Notes: generated by a model not told the origin, from the letters alone. Counted from the stretch's first letter, positions 18,110-27,373 are shown. The stretch: DNA of 64,000 bases from JAZOTM01 sp045657625 (GCA_045657625.1 JAZOTM010000030.1:1-64000), one strand, 5' to 3'. A program made the numbers and translations.

Positions 18110-19015
18110 ATGAAAAAGAATGTGAAAACAAAACAAAAAATGACGGTGGCACAAAAGAAGGAAGCCTTCTGGGGACTGTTATTTATTTTTCCAACCATTT
18201 TAGGATTGGTGATTTTAAATTTTTATCCGGCGGTACAAACGGTATATCAATCTTTCTGTAAAACCGGGGATTTTGGTAGAGGCAATGTATTTGTTGGATT
18301 CGCTAATTATCAAGCGGTGTTGAGTTCTTCCGAAACATGGCAAGCACTCTGGAACACCATAAAATATGCCTTTATCGAGGTGCCTTTTGGTGTGATAATC
18401 TCCATGATTTTAGCTGCATTAATGCAGCAGAAAATCATCGGAAAATCTTTTTTTCGGACCATTTTCTTCTTGCCGATGGTATGTGCACCGGCAGCGGTGG
18501 CTATGGTATGGAAATGGTTATACAATCAGCAGTTTGGTTTGATTAACAATTTATTTCATGCAAACACAGCCTGGATTTCGGATCCAAACATTGCTTGGAT
18601 TTCCATTGGAATTATCGGGGTGTGGTCCATTATTGGTTATAATATGGTGTTATTTATCGGGGGATTGCAGGAAATCCCAAGAGACTATTATGAGGCGGCA
18701 GAAATTGACGGTGCCAGCGGAATTCATCAGTTTTTCCATATTACGGTACCGCTACTTAGCCCAACGACTTTTTTCATTGTACAAACAAGAATTATTGGTG
18801 CCCTCACAATTTTTGATTTGATGTTTATGGTTATGGATAAAACCAATGTGGCACTTTACAAGACCCAATCCATCGTTTATTTGTTTTATACCTATGCTTT
18901 TACCAATGGCAACAAGGGGTATGGAGCAGCGTTAGTTATGGTGCTTGTGGTATTTATTATGATAATTACTTTCTTATTGCAGAAGTGTGAGAAGAAGTTT
19001 GTATTTTATAATTAA
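18110..19015 (+). CDS. Sugar ABC transporter permease (MsmF/MalF family)
   Basis: This is an approximately 301-residue, six-helix carbohydrate permease. It has the helical start WGLLFIFPTILGLVILNFYP and an EAA loop (YYEAAEIDGASGIHQFFHIT). ATG 18110 is chosen over GTG 18101 because the GGAGTGG ribosome site overlaps the GTG. It pairs with the permease at 19032 and is separated from the binding protein by the stem-loop at 18056-18090. Confidence 0.92.
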   Translation: MKKNVKTKQKMTVAQKKEAFWGLLFIFPTILGLVILNFYPAVQTVYQSFCKTGDFGRGNVFVGFANYQAVLSSSETWQALWNTIKYAFIEVPFGVIISMILAALMQQKIIGKSFFRTIFFLPMVCAPAAVAMVWKWLYNQQFGLINNLFHANTAWISDPNIAWISIGIIGVWSIIGYNMVLFIGGLQEIPRDYYEAAEIDGASGIHQFFHITVPLLSPTTFFIVQTRIIGALTIFDLMFMVMDKTNVALYKTQSIVYLFYTYAFTNGNKGYGAALVMVLVVFIMIITFLLQKCEKKFVFYN

Positions 19016-19031
19016 GAGAGAGAGGTCCCTT

Positions 19032-19862
19032 ATGAAAACCGTAAAAGTTAATAAGATTTTGGTTTATGTCATTCTGGTTCTCATGGCAATCATTATGTTG
19101 GTTCCTTTTATCTGGATGATTTTAACTGCATTAAAAACAAATCAGGAAGCAATTTCCGTTTCTCCATTTTATATTTTTCCGCAATCCGGCTGGCATTGGG
19201 AAAACTTTATTACCGTATGGAAAAGCTACAACTTTGTGACACTTTATAAAAACACCATTCTTATGATTGTGTTGCGTGTGGTTTGCGCATGCTTGACAGC
19301 GACTATGGCAGGATATGCCTTTGGTAGATTGGAATTTCCCGGAAAGAAATTCTTTTTTGCCTTGGTTTTGATCCAAATGATGATTCCTTCCCAAATCTTC
19401 ATCATTCCACAATATTTGATGGTTTCAAAATTACATTTATTAAATACGGTGGCAGGCTTGGTATTCCCGGGTATGGTAACGGCTTTTGGTACTTATTTGC
19501 TGAAAACTGCATACCAGGGATTGCCAAAGGAATTGGAGGAAGCAGCAGCAATGGACGGTGCGAATGTGGTACAGAGATTTTTGTTTGTTATGTTGCCATT
19601 AACGCGTTCGTCTATGATTTCCTTGGGTATCTTCACTTCTTTATTTGCATTTAAGGATTTGATGTGGCCGATGATTGTTTGTACCAATTCATCTACCACC
19701 ACCCTTTCTGCCGGTTTGGCAAAAATGCAGGGACAGTATGGCAGTGATTATCCGGCCATGATGGCGGGAGCGGTACTGGCAATTGTGCCGATGATTATTA
19801 TTTATATTATTTTCCAAAAACAGTTTGTGGAAGGAATTGCGACATCCGGAGGTAAGTTATAA
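19032..19862 (+). CDS. Sugar ABC transporter permease (MsmG/MalG family)
   Basis: This is an approximately 276-residue permease with a MalG-like start (ILVYVILVLMAIIMLVPFIW) and EAA loop (ELEEAAAMDGANVVQRFLFV). ATG 19032 has AGAGAGAGG upstream; a longer frame from 18987 overlaps the previous gene and lacks a ribosome site. It overlaps the start of the alpha-galactosidase by one base (TAATG). No ATPase gene lies in this operon, so the motor must be encoded elsewhere, plausibly by the MsmX-type ATPase at 52414. Confidence 0.92.
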   Translation: MKTVKVNKILVYVILVLMAIIMLVPFIWMILTALKTNQEAISVSPFYIFPQSGWHWENFITVWKSYNFVTLYKNTILMIVLRVVCACLTATMAGYAFGRLEFPGKKFFFALVLIQMMIPSQIFIIPQYLMVSKLHLLNTVAGLVFPGMVTAFGTYLLKTAYQGLPKELEEAAAMDGANVVQRFLFVMLPLTRSSMISLGIFTSLFAFKDLMWPMIVCTNSSTTTLSAGLAKMQGQYGSDYPAMMAGAVLAIVPMIIIYIIFQKQFVEGIATSGGKL

Positions 19863-22075
19863 TGAGCATCTTGTGGGATGAACAGAAGAGATTATTTTGC
19901 ATACACACAAAAAACAGTACCTATCAAATGAAGGTGGATGAGCAGTTGCATTTGTTGCATACCTATTATGGGAAAAAAATAGATAATACGGATATGGGGG
20001 AGCAACTTTTTTTCTGTGATCGTGGCTTTTCCGGGAATCCTTATGAGGTGGGAAAAGAAGATCGCACCTATTCCTTGGATACGTTGCCACAGGAATACAG
20101 TTGCTTTGGCACCGGAGATTATCGCATTACGGGGCTTCATGTCAGAGAAGCCTCCGGCAATCAGTCTGTAACCTTGCAATATGTGGAACATAAAATAGAA
20201 CCCGGATTTCATGGAATTACGGGATTGCCGGCTTTACATAAAAACCAGGAGGATGCAGAAGGCGAAAGTCTCTGTGTATGCTTGCAGGACCCTTGCAATG
20301 GACTGGAAGTAGAACTGTGGTATACCGTGATTCCGGAATTGGATATCATTGGAAGAAATGTGACTTTACGTAATGGGGGCAACCAAAGATTGATGCTGGA
20401 AAAGGCGGCTTCTTTATCTTTGGATTTTCCTTTTGGGGACTTGGAATGGGTGCGTTTTCAGGGACGCCATGCTATGGAAAATAATCTTATTCGCACAGAA
20501 ATCTCCCACGGTATTAGCGAAATTGGAAGTGTGCGTGGCACCAGTAGTCACCATTACAATCCCTTTTCGATTCTTTGTAAGAAGGAAACCACAGAAACCA
20601 CAGGTACTTGTATCGGTTTTTCCTTTTTATATAGCGGAGAACATCAAACCCAAGTGGAAAAAGACCAGGCAGATAGTATCCGTATTTTGGTGGGCATTCA
20701 TCCCGATGATTTCCGCTGGGTATTGGAGAAGCAGCAGGAGCTGGAACTTCCACAGGTGGTGCTGAGTTTTAGCGGAGAAGGATTTGGAGCGTTAAGTCGT
20801 AAATATCATGAAACCATTCGAAAGCACATCAATCGTGGAAAATGGAATCAGGTAAGAAGACCGGTGTTGATCAATAACTGGGAGGCTACTTATTTTGATT
20901 TTACCGGAGACCAATTGGTGCATATAGCAAAAGAAGCACAAAAACTTGGCATAGAACTATTTGTTATGGACGATGGCTGGTTTGGAAAACGAGACGATGA
21001 CAACAGCGGTTTAGGGGATTGGTTCCCGAATGAAGAAAAATTGGGATGTACCTTAAAGGAGTTGGGAAATCGTATTACCGAAACCGGTATGCAATTTGGT
21101 ATTTGGTTTGAACCGGAGATGGTGTCAGAGGACAGCCAATTGTTCAAAGAGCATCCGGACTGGGTGGTGCGTACGCCTCAGCGTAAGCCGGTACTTGGTA
21201 GAAATCAGTTGGTATTGGATTATGCCAATGCGGAGGTTTGTGATTATATGATTGCGCGTATTAGCGCAATTCTCGAGGATGCACCGATTTCTTATGTTAA
21301 GTGGGACATGAATCGAAGTATTTGTGATAAGTATTCCGGAACATTACCGGAAGAGCGACAAGGAGAATTCGCACATCGGTATGTACTGGGCTTATATCGT
21401 ATCTTAGAGACCTTGACGCAAAGGTATCCGGATGTTTTGTTTGAAGGTTGTAGTGGCGGGGGCGGTCGATATGATGCCGGCATGATGTATTACACGCCAC
21501 AGATTTGGTTGAGCGATAATACAGATGCCATCAATCGTTTGACTATCCAATATGGGGCATCCTTTGGCTATCCGATTTCGACTATGGGAGCCCATGTGTC
21601 AGCGGTACCCAATCATCAAACAGGGCGGACGACACCGTTACAAACAAGAGGTGTGGTAGCCATGGCCGGTACCTTTGGGTATGAACTGGATATTACAAAG
21701 ATGGAAGAACAGGAAAAGGAACAGGTCAAGAGACAGATTCAAAGATTTCATCAGTTTTACGCTATGATTCAGCAGGGAGATTATTATCGTCTGTCTACGC
21801 CACAAGAAGATTGCACGGCTTGGTGCATGGTGGCAAAGGATCGGAAAGAAGCGTTGGTGACACTGGTTTATCATGGGGTGGAAGCAAATCAAAAACCACA
21901 TCATTTTTCGATTCCGGGCTTGTTGCCGGAAGCATGTTATGAAATCCAATATTTGGATGAAGAACAGCCGGTAAAACAAATGTCGGGATTGGCTCTACTA
22001 CATGGTGGCCTTACCGTCATGCCTTCGAAGGTGGATTTTGAAGGCATGCAAATAGTTATACGTTTACCCTCATAA
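19862..22075 (+). CDS. Alpha-galactosidase, glycoside hydrolase family 36
   Basis: The 737-residue enzyme has the GH36 architecture: an N-terminal beta-supersandwich, a catalytic barrel from about residue 330 and a C-terminal beta domain. MDDGWFG near 370 begins the barrel motif set. KWDMNR contains the nucleophile Asp at residue 482, and WLSDNTDA contains the acid/base Asp at residue 552, matching the spacing of characterised enzymes. There is no signal peptide, so it hydrolyses imported raffinose-family sugars or melibiose in the cytoplasm, releasing galactose. The start overlaps the stop of the permease gene. Confidence 0.95.
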   Translation: MSILWDEQKRLFCIHTKNSTYQMKVDEQLHLLHTYYGKKIDNTDMGEQLFFCDRGFSGNPYEVGKEDRTYSLDTLPQEYSCFGTGDYRITGLHVREASGNQSVTLQYVEHKIEPGFHGITGLPALHKNQEDAEGESLCVCLQDPCNGLEVELWYTVIPELDIIGRNVTLRNGGNQRLMLEKAASLSLDFPFGDLEWVRFQGRHAMENNLIRTEISHGISEIGSVRGTSSHHYNPFSILCKKETTETTGTCIGFSFLYSGEHQTQVEKDQADSIRILVGIHPDDFRWVLEKQQELELPQVVLSFSGEGFGALSRKYHETIRKHINRGKWNQVRRPVLINNWEATYFDFTGDQLVHIAKEAQKLGIELFVMDDGWFGKRDDDNSGLGDWFPNEEKLGCTLKELGNRITETGMQFGIWFEPEMVSEDSQLFKEHPDWVVRTPQRKPVLGRNQLVLDYANAEVCDYMIARISAILEDAPISYVKWDMNRSICDKYSGTLPEERQGEFAHRYVLGLYRILETLTQRYPDVLFEGCSGGGGRYDAGMMYYTPQIWLSDNTDAINRLTIQYGASFGYPISTMGAHVSAVPNHQTGRTTPLQTRGVVAMAGTFGYELDITKMEEQEKEQVKRQIQRFHQFYAMIQQGDYYRLSTPQEDCTAWCMVAKDRKEALVTLVYHGVEANQKPHHFSIPGLLPEACYEIQYLDEEQPVKQMSGLALLHGGLTVMPSKVDFEGMQIVIRLPS

Positions 22076-22109
22076 AAAAAGAATGTCGCTTTTGCGACAT
22101 TCTTTTTTT
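22074..22109. terminator. Bidirectional terminator between convergent genes (copy 2)
   Basis: GAATGTCGC and GCGACATTC form a stem around TTTT, with seven A before and seven T after. It serves the GH36 gene on the plus strand and the HPr-like gene on the minus strand. The stem is the same as at 15652-15680, so the sugar locus is bracketed by matching terminators. Confidence 0.9.
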
Positions 22110-22132
22110 GCACAAAGTGCATGGTTTTTATT

Positions 22133-22387
22133 TTAAGCACAAGTTAAAAACTTTTCTAAAGCTTCAATTGCATCTGCCTCGTCATTTCCATCGGCGGTAA
22201 TCTTTAAAGTCATACCCTTTGCCGGTGCAACTGCTAAAGCCCCCATAATGCTTTTTGCGTTGATGGTAAAATGACCGCACATTAATTCAATTTTGCTTTC
22301 GTACTGGCAAGCGACCTGTACCATTTCGGCAACCGGATGCTTGTAAGCTTTCTCAATGTCCATTAAAACTATTTCTTTTGAAATCAT
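22133..22387 (-). CDS. HPr-like protein lacking the phosphorylatable histidine
   Basis: The 84-residue protein starts at ATG 22387 behind AAGGAG. The whole sequence follows the HPr fold: a motif around the usual active site, then NAKSIMGALAV containing the regulatory Ser46 region, and EADAIEALEKFL as the last helix. Aligned on the conserved Pro, the active-site His15 position is Tyr and Arg17 is His (KAYKHPVAE in place of GLHARPAA). It therefore probably cannot carry phosphate from enzyme I but could still be phosphorylated on Ser46, as with Crh of Bacillus. The role in catabolite control is inference from the family. No other PTS gene lies nearby. Confidence 0.75.
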   Translation of the reverse strand: MISKEIVLMDIEKAYKHPVAEMVQVACQYESKIELMCGHFTINAKSIMGALAVAPAKGMTLKITADGNDEADAIEALEKFLTCA

Positions 22388-22520
22388 ATGTTGCTCCTTA
22401 TAGTTCGAGGTTCTATACGTTTCTATCACTATTGTGTATCTTACAAATATTCGAAAAAAATGTCAATTAGAAACTTATAAATTATGATAAAATTGGATAG
22501 AACAGCAAGGAGGAGCGAAA

Positions 22521-23636
22521 ATGAAAGTCATTCATTGTGCAGATTTACATCTGGATTCCAAGATGGATAGTTTTTTAACAAAGGAAAAAGCGGAAGAACG
22601 AAGAGAAGAATTGCTTGCAACATTTTCTAAAATGTTGACCTTTGCAGAGGAGTCGCAGGTGGAAATCATCCTGATTGCAGGAGATTTATTTGATGGTGAT
22701 TATGTGGCTACGGATGTAAAACGACGTGTTTTCTACGAGATTGCACAGCATAAAGACATTCGTTTCTATTATTTAAAAGGAAATCATGATCGGGATTTCG
22801 GACTTTGGAAGGAAGGAATCCCTGAGAATTTGCGTCTGTTTTCCACAGAGTGGAATACGTATTATGAAGGGGAGGGACGTCTGGCCATTAGTGGATTGGA
22901 ACTCACCAAGGAGAATCAAAGAAGTGCGGGAGAAACTTGCCCTGTTGTGGAAGATGGGATTTCTGTGGTGATGCTTCACGGACAGGTGGTGTCTTCTTTT
23001 CATGAGGGAGAGGAAGAACAGATTTGTTTGAAGGAATTTCAAAATCGAAAGATTCGTTATTTGGCTTTGGGGCATGTCCATAAATATATGGAAGGGACTT
23101 TGGATGCCAAGGGAACTTATTGTTATCCGGGGTGCTTAGAGGGAAGAGGTTTTGATGAGTGTGGCCCGCATGGCTTTGTATTATTGGATTTTGATTTGGA
23201 AAATCAGACTTTTTCTAGGGAATTTATCCCATTTGCCGGCCGAAGATTGGAATTGTTGGAACTGGATGTGACACCTTATGAAGGGGTGTTGGATTTGGTG
23301 GAACAGTTGAAACGGGAGCTGGAGCAAAGAGAGATTTCCACAAAGAACCTTTTGAAAATCCGTTTATTTGGAGAATGGAGAGGGGAAGAAATCAGTCAAG
23401 GATATATACAGCAAGTGTTTTTTTCCTATTATTATGTACGGGTAGAAAATCAAACCACGCATCCATTTTCTTATGCGGATTATGAAAAGGAGGAATCCTT
23501 ATTCGGAGAATTTGTCCGCAAGGTGTTGGAGGATGAAACTTTGACTTTGGAGGAACAGGAAGAAGTGATTCGCATTGGCAGAAGTGCATTGCTTGGAGAG
23601 GAGGCAGAACTTGAAACTCATTACATGTCATATTGA
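22521..23636 (+). CDS. YhaO/SbcD-like metallophosphoesterase (DNA exonuclease family)
   Basis: The 371-residue protein has the calcineurin-like nuclease motifs in order: CADLHLD (residues 6-12), AGDLFDGD, KGNHDRD, LHGQV and GHVHKY. It ends with a capping region as in SbcD/Mre11-like proteins. AAGGAGGAGCGAAA precedes the ATG. It overlaps the ATPase gene at 23611 by 26 bases, so both should form one complex for DNA-end processing. YhaO of Bacillus is the closest known comparison; the exact substrate is unverified. Confidence 0.85.
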   Translation: MKVIHCADLHLDSKMDSFLTKEKAEERREELLATFSKMLTFAEESQVEIILIAGDLFDGDYVATDVKRRVFYEIAQHKDIRFYYLKGNHDRDFGLWKEGIPENLRLFSTEWNTYYEGEGRLAISGLELTKENQRSAGETCPVVEDGISVVMLHGQVVSSFHEGEEEQICLKEFQNRKIRYLALGHVHKYMEGTLDAKGTYCYPGCLEGRGFDECGPHGFVLLDFDLENQTFSREFIPFAGRRLELLELDVTPYEGVLDLVEQLKRELEQREISTKNLLKIRLFGEWRGEEISQGYIQQVFFSYYYVRVENQTTHPFSYADYEKEESLFGEFVRKVLEDETLTLEEQEEVIRIGRSALLGEEAELETHYMSY

Positions 23637-25608
23637 AAATTTTGGGGTGCTGGAACAGGAAGACCTTTCCTTTGAAGAAGGCTGCAATGTGTTTTTGAAG
23701 GAAAATGGAGCGGGAAAAAGTACCTTAGCTGCTTTCTTACGCGCTATGTTTTACGGATTGGAAGGAGATCGCAAAAAGAATACGCTGGAAAATGAACGGA
23801 AAAGATATAGACCTTGGCAGGGAGGTGCTTTTGGCGGAAACGTAGTTTTTTCCGTGCAGCAAAAAACCTATTTGTTGACTCGTTTTTTTGGTGGAAAAGA
23901 AAGCGAAGATGTTTTTGAATTACGGGATCAGGCGACCAATCGTATTTCGCAGGATTATTCCAAGAACATTGGGGAAGAATTGTTTGGCATTAAAAGAGAG
24001 GCTTTTTTACGAACGATTTTCTTCGGTCAGCAGGATTTGAATACCTATGCTACCGATGATATGCATAATAGTTTGGGAAATCTTGCGGATTTAAACGGAG
24101 ATGGTATGGGCTACGAAGCCGCCATGGAGCTGTTAACGAAAAAAATGAATAGTCTTACGCCCAAACGGGTAACGGGTTCTTTGGCAAAACGAAGGGAAGA
24201 AATAGCCTATTTACAGGCTGAAATCGAAGGGTTGCCTTTGGTGGAAAAACAATTGGATGCTACCCGCAATAGCATCCTGACGGGAGAAGAAAAGAGCAGA
24301 CAGTTAGAACGGGAAATGCAGGAAATTCGTACCATGCAAAACGAATTGCTGAAACAGGGCGAATATGCCACTTTGGTACAGCAGGTAAAGGAGGAAGCGC
24401 AAACGCTGAAGGAATGGGAAGCACTTTTTCCTTTGGGAATTCCCGAAGAGGCGGATTTTATACAATTACGGGAGTTGGCAAAGCGAGCGGAGCATGGAGA
24501 AAACGCCTATCGGTTTGCGGAAAATCATTATAGAACTATAGAAGAAGAACGGCCGGAAGTGGAGACAAAAAGCTTTGCACGGGTTGGCGCAGCGGTGGGA
24601 AGCCTATTCCTACTGGGGGCAATTCTTTTGTTCTTTTTAAAACCGATACATCTGGGCAGTTTGATTTTTTTGGTATTGGGAATCGGCCATTATTTATTTG
24701 CGGCAGTTTCCTTTCACAGGGAAAAGCAAACCCAGGAAATGCTTCGGAATTATGAAAGGGAACGTCGAAAACGGGAAGAAGAGTTGCGTAGAAAAAAACA
24801 GGAGTTTTTGGAACTGGAGGAAGCCTTTTATGGAGGCTGCCGTCGCATCTTGGGATTTGCACCGGCGGAAAAACATGGATTTCGTACTTCCTTTTTATAT
24901 GAAGTAGAAAAAAATGCTATGGAGGCAAAAATCCATCGGGACAATTGGCAAGCGAAAAAGAATGCCTTAGAGGAAAAAAAGGAACAGGCCGGTATAGCGG
25001 CTATGCAAGAAGAACATCGGGTTTCAGCAGAAGAATTGAACCAATTGCATCTGCAAATGGAGCAACTTTGGAAAGAGTTGCAGAATCGTTTGTTTACGGA
25101 TCGGCAGGCTTTGGAAGAAGAAAAAAGAAAACGGGAAGCCCTAAAAGAAAAAGAGGCGCATTGCAGACGATTGGAAGAACTCCAGAGACAAGAAGAGCAT
25201 GCCTTTTACTTATATAAAAAGACAAAGGAAAAACTGGAGGAAGCAAAAGATAGCTTTCGTGGAAAATACGCCAGTCCGGTGTTAAAGGGCTTCCAAGCAT
25301 ATTTCAATCTATGGAGTGAGCAGGCAGAAGATTTTCGTTTGGACACGGATGGAAATTTGACCTTACAGTCTTTTGGTATGCAAAGAGAAAAGGAATGTTT
25401 AAGTGCCGGACTCTTTGATTTGGCAGCTATTTGCTTGCGCGTTGCCTTTTTGGATGTGATGTATCCGGAGGAAAAACCCTTTTTGATTTTAGATGATCCC
25501 TTTACGAATTTGGATGATGAGAACTTGGAAAAGGCCTTGGAATTCAAGGAAAAATTAGGGGAGTCCTATCAAATTTTATATTTTACCTGTACAAAAGGAA
25601 GAATATAG
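23611..25608 (+). CDS. YhaN/SbcC-like SMC-type AAA ATPase
   Basis: This is an approximately 665-residue ATPase with a split nucleotide-binding domain: Walker A ENGAGKST close to the N-terminus and Walker B FLILDDPFTNLD near the C-terminus, separated by long coiled coils. A hydrophobic stretch lies near the middle (SLFLLGAILLFF and LIFLVLGIGHYLFAAV), giving two probable membrane helices, as in YhaN-type proteins. TTG 23611 is chosen because GGAGAGGAGG precedes it and MKLITCHIENFG matches the family start. The frame from 23575 has no ribosome site. It pairs with the nuclease just upstream. Confidence 0.85.
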   Translation: MKLITCHIENFGVLEQEDLSFEEGCNVFLKENGAGKSTLAAFLRAMFYGLEGDRKKNTLENERKRYRPWQGGAFGGNVVFSVQQKTYLLTRFFGGKESEDVFELRDQATNRISQDYSKNIGEELFGIKREAFLRTIFFGQQDLNTYATDDMHNSLGNLADLNGDGMGYEAAMELLTKKMNSLTPKRVTGSLAKRREEIAYLQAEIEGLPLVEKQLDATRNSILTGEEKSRQLEREMQEIRTMQNELLKQGEYATLVQQVKEEAQTLKEWEALFPLGIPEEADFIQLRELAKRAEHGENAYRFAENHYRTIEEERPEVETKSFARVGAAVGSLFLLGAILLFFLKPIHLGSLIFLVLGIGHYLFAAVSFHREKQTQEMLRNYERERRKREEELRRKKQEFLELEEAFYGGCRRILGFAPAEKHGFRTSFLYEVEKNAMEAKIHRDNWQAKKNALEEKKEQAGIAAMQEEHRVSAEELNQLHLQMEQLWKELQNRLFTDRQALEEEKRKREALKEKEAHCRRLEELQRQEEHAFYLYKKTKEKLEEAKDSFRGKYASPVLKGFQAYFNLWSEQAEDFRLDTDGNLTLQSFGMQREKECLSAGLFDLAAICLRVAFLDVMYPEEKPFLILDDPFTNLDDENLEKALEFKEKLGESYQILYFTCTKGRI

Positions 25609-25637
25609 TTGACATTCAAAATTAAATAGCGTACAAT
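25609..25637 (+). promoter_or_regulatory. Promoter of the trxA-trxB-ohrR operon
   Basis: TTGACA at 25609-25614 and TACAAT at 25632-25637 are spaced by 17 bases, close to the housekeeping consensus. The promoter begins directly at the end of the YhaN gene and lies 59 bases before trxA. Candidate operator sequences follow immediately. Confidence 0.85.
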
Positions 25638-25651
25638 CTAATTATCAAATC

Positions 25652-25670
25652 GATTGTGCGCAACTTAATT
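25652..25670. promoter_or_regulatory. Candidate OhrR/MarR operator downstream of the trxA promoter
   Basis: TTGTGCGCAA at 25654-25663 is an imperfect palindrome, flanked by ATTG/ACTTAATT. It lies in the likely transcription start region. ACAATC and GATTGT also form inverted arms around the -10. The only regulator in the operon is OhrR-like, so autoregulation is a reasonable inference. Confidence 0.45.
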
Positions 25671-25695
25671 GAGTAGATAATAGGAGGATGGAATT

Positions 25696-26004
25696 ATGGC
25701 ACTTGTGGAATTAACAGCAGCAAATTTTGAAGAAGAAGTATTAAATGCATCAGGAAAGGTTTTGGTAGACGTTTGGGCTCCATGGTGTGGACCATGCAAA
25801 ATGCTTTCCCCAATCGTAGATGAAGTCGCTGAAGAAGTGACTGATGTAAAAGTTGCAAAATTAAATGCCGATGATGCAGGAGAAATTGCAGCAAAATATA
25901 AAGTATCTGCAATTCCGACCTTATTGGTATTTGAAGGTGGCGAAGTGGTGAAACAGTCTACCGGACTTGTAGCAAAGGAAAAGATTTTAGAGTTGATTCA
26001 GTAA
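25696..26004 (+). CDS. trxA: Thioredoxin
   Basis: The 102-residue protein has the active site WCGPCK and the usual cis-Pro segment AIPTLLVFEGGE. It reduces disulphides in the cytoplasm and is recycled by the thioredoxin reductase encoded 12 bases downstream. TAATAGGAGG precedes the ATG. Confidence 0.95.
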   Translation: MALVELTAANFEEEVLNASGKVLVDVWAPWCGPCKMLSPIVDEVAEEVTDVKVAKLNADDAGEIAAKYKVSAIPTLLVFEGGEVVKQSTGLVAKEKILELIQ

Positions 26005-26015
26005 GAGGTTTTTTT

Positions 26016-26930
26016 ATGTACGATATTATAGTAGTTGGTGCCGGTACAGCAGGACTTTCTGCAGCAATCTATGGAGTTCGTGCCGGCAAAAAAGTATTGG
26101 TATTGGAGGCCCTTTCCTATGGCGGTCAAATTATCAATACACCGGATATTCAGAATTATCCGGGCATTAAAAATATTTCCGGTTTTGAATTCGCAACCGG
26201 GCTTTATGAGCAGGCCAAGGATTTGGGTGCAGAGGTAAAATACGAAAGTGTAAAGTCTATCCAAGAGGATGGAAACAAGAAAATCGTAGAAACTTCCTCA
26301 AGCACCTACGAAACAAGAACAGTTATTTTGGCTACCGGAGCAAAGAACAGACCTTTAGGTTTGGAACATGAACAGGAATGGGTAGGAAAGGGCGTTTCCT
26401 ATTGCGCAACCTGTGATGGTATGTTTTTCCGTAATAAGGTGGTAGCAGTAGCCGGTGGTGGCAATACCGCATTAGAAGATGCAATGTTCTTATCTGAATA
26501 TTGTGAAAAAGTATATTTGATTCATCGCAGAAATGAATTCCGCGGAGAAGAAAAGCAGGTAGAGGCATTAAAAGCAAAGGAAAATGTGGAATTTGTTTTA
26601 AATGTTACGATTGAAAAGCTACTTGGGGAAGATGGCGTAGAAGGCGTTTTGGTGAAGGATAAAGAAACTGCAGAAGAACGCGAAATTCCAGTGAATGGTA
26701 TGTTTATTGCAGTTGGCCAGATGCCGGAAAATGCTGCTTTTGCCAACGTGGTAGAATTGGATGCCGGTGGATACATTGTGGCAAAGGAAGATTGTCACAC
26801 CAAGACTCCGGGGGTCTTTGTGGCAGGAGATTGTCGTACCAAGACAGTACGTCAGTTGACAACCGCTGCTTCAGATGGAGCAGTAGCTGCTTTAGCAGCA
26901 TGTGAATATATGCAGGAAGTGAACGAATGA
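26016..26930 (+). CDS. trxB: Thioredoxin reductase
   Basis: The 304-residue flavoprotein has the FAD-binding start GAGTAGLSAAIYG, the redox-active CATC within YCATCDGMFF, the NADPH-binding GGGNTALEDA, and the C-terminal FVAGDCRTK that closes the FAD site. It reduces thioredoxin with NADPH. It overlaps ohrR by 4 bases (ATGA). Confidence 0.95.
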   Translation: MYDIIVVGAGTAGLSAAIYGVRAGKKVLVLEALSYGGQIINTPDIQNYPGIKNISGFEFATGLYEQAKDLGAEVKYESVKSIQEDGNKKIVETSSSTYETRTVILATGAKNRPLGLEHEQEWVGKGVSYCATCDGMFFRNKVVAVAGGGNTALEDAMFLSEYCEKVYLIHRRNEFRGEEKQVEALKAKENVEFVLNVTIEKLLGEDGVEGVLVKDKETAEEREIPVNGMFIAVGQMPENAAFANVVELDAGGYIVAKEDCHTKTPGVFVAGDCRTKTVRQLTTAASDGAVAALAACEYMQEVNE

Positions 26931-27364
26931 GTAACGAATTTGATCCTTTGAAATTGGAAAATCAATTATGTTTTCCTTTATATGCTTGTTCCAAGGAGAT
27001 TATTAAAAAGTATAAGCCTTTTTTGGATAAGATTGATTTGACCTATACCCAGTACATTACCATGATGGTTTTGTGGGAACATAAGCAGTTAAATGTAAAA
27101 GAAATGGGACAATATTTATACTTGGATTCCGGTACTTTGACTCCGGTTTTGAAGAAATTGGAAGCAAAGGGATTTTTGGAAAGAAAGCGCTCAAAGGAAG
27201 ATGAAAGGGAACTGGTGGTTTCTATTACTGAGGCCGGAGAAAAATTGCGAGAGGCTGCAAAGGATGTTCCACAACAGGTGGGCTGTAGCATTGATTTGAC
27301 TCCGGAGGAAAGTCAGGTTTTGTATAAGCTTCTTTATAAAATTTTATTACACATGGAACAATAA
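26927..27364 (+). CDS. ohrR: MarR-family organic peroxide sensor OhrR-like
   Basis: The 145-residue protein follows OhrR of Bacillus closely: NQLCFPLYACSKE at the N-terminus contains the redox-sensing Cys near residue 15, and MGQYLYLDSGTLTPVLKKLE is the winged helix-turn-helix. Oxidation of the Cys releases DNA in the family. Here it lies in an operon with trxA and trxB and not with an ohrA gene, so it probably represses the thioredoxin genes until peroxide stress. Terminated by the hairpin at 27374. Confidence 0.88.
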   Translation: MSNEFDPLKLENQLCFPLYACSKEIIKKYKPFLDKIDLTYTQYITMMVLWEHKQLNVKEMGQYLYLDSGTLTPVLKKLEAKGFLERKRSKEDERELVVSITEAGEKLREAAKDVPQQVGCSIDLTPEESQVLYKLLYKILLHMEQ

Positions 27365-27373
27365 GAAAGACAA

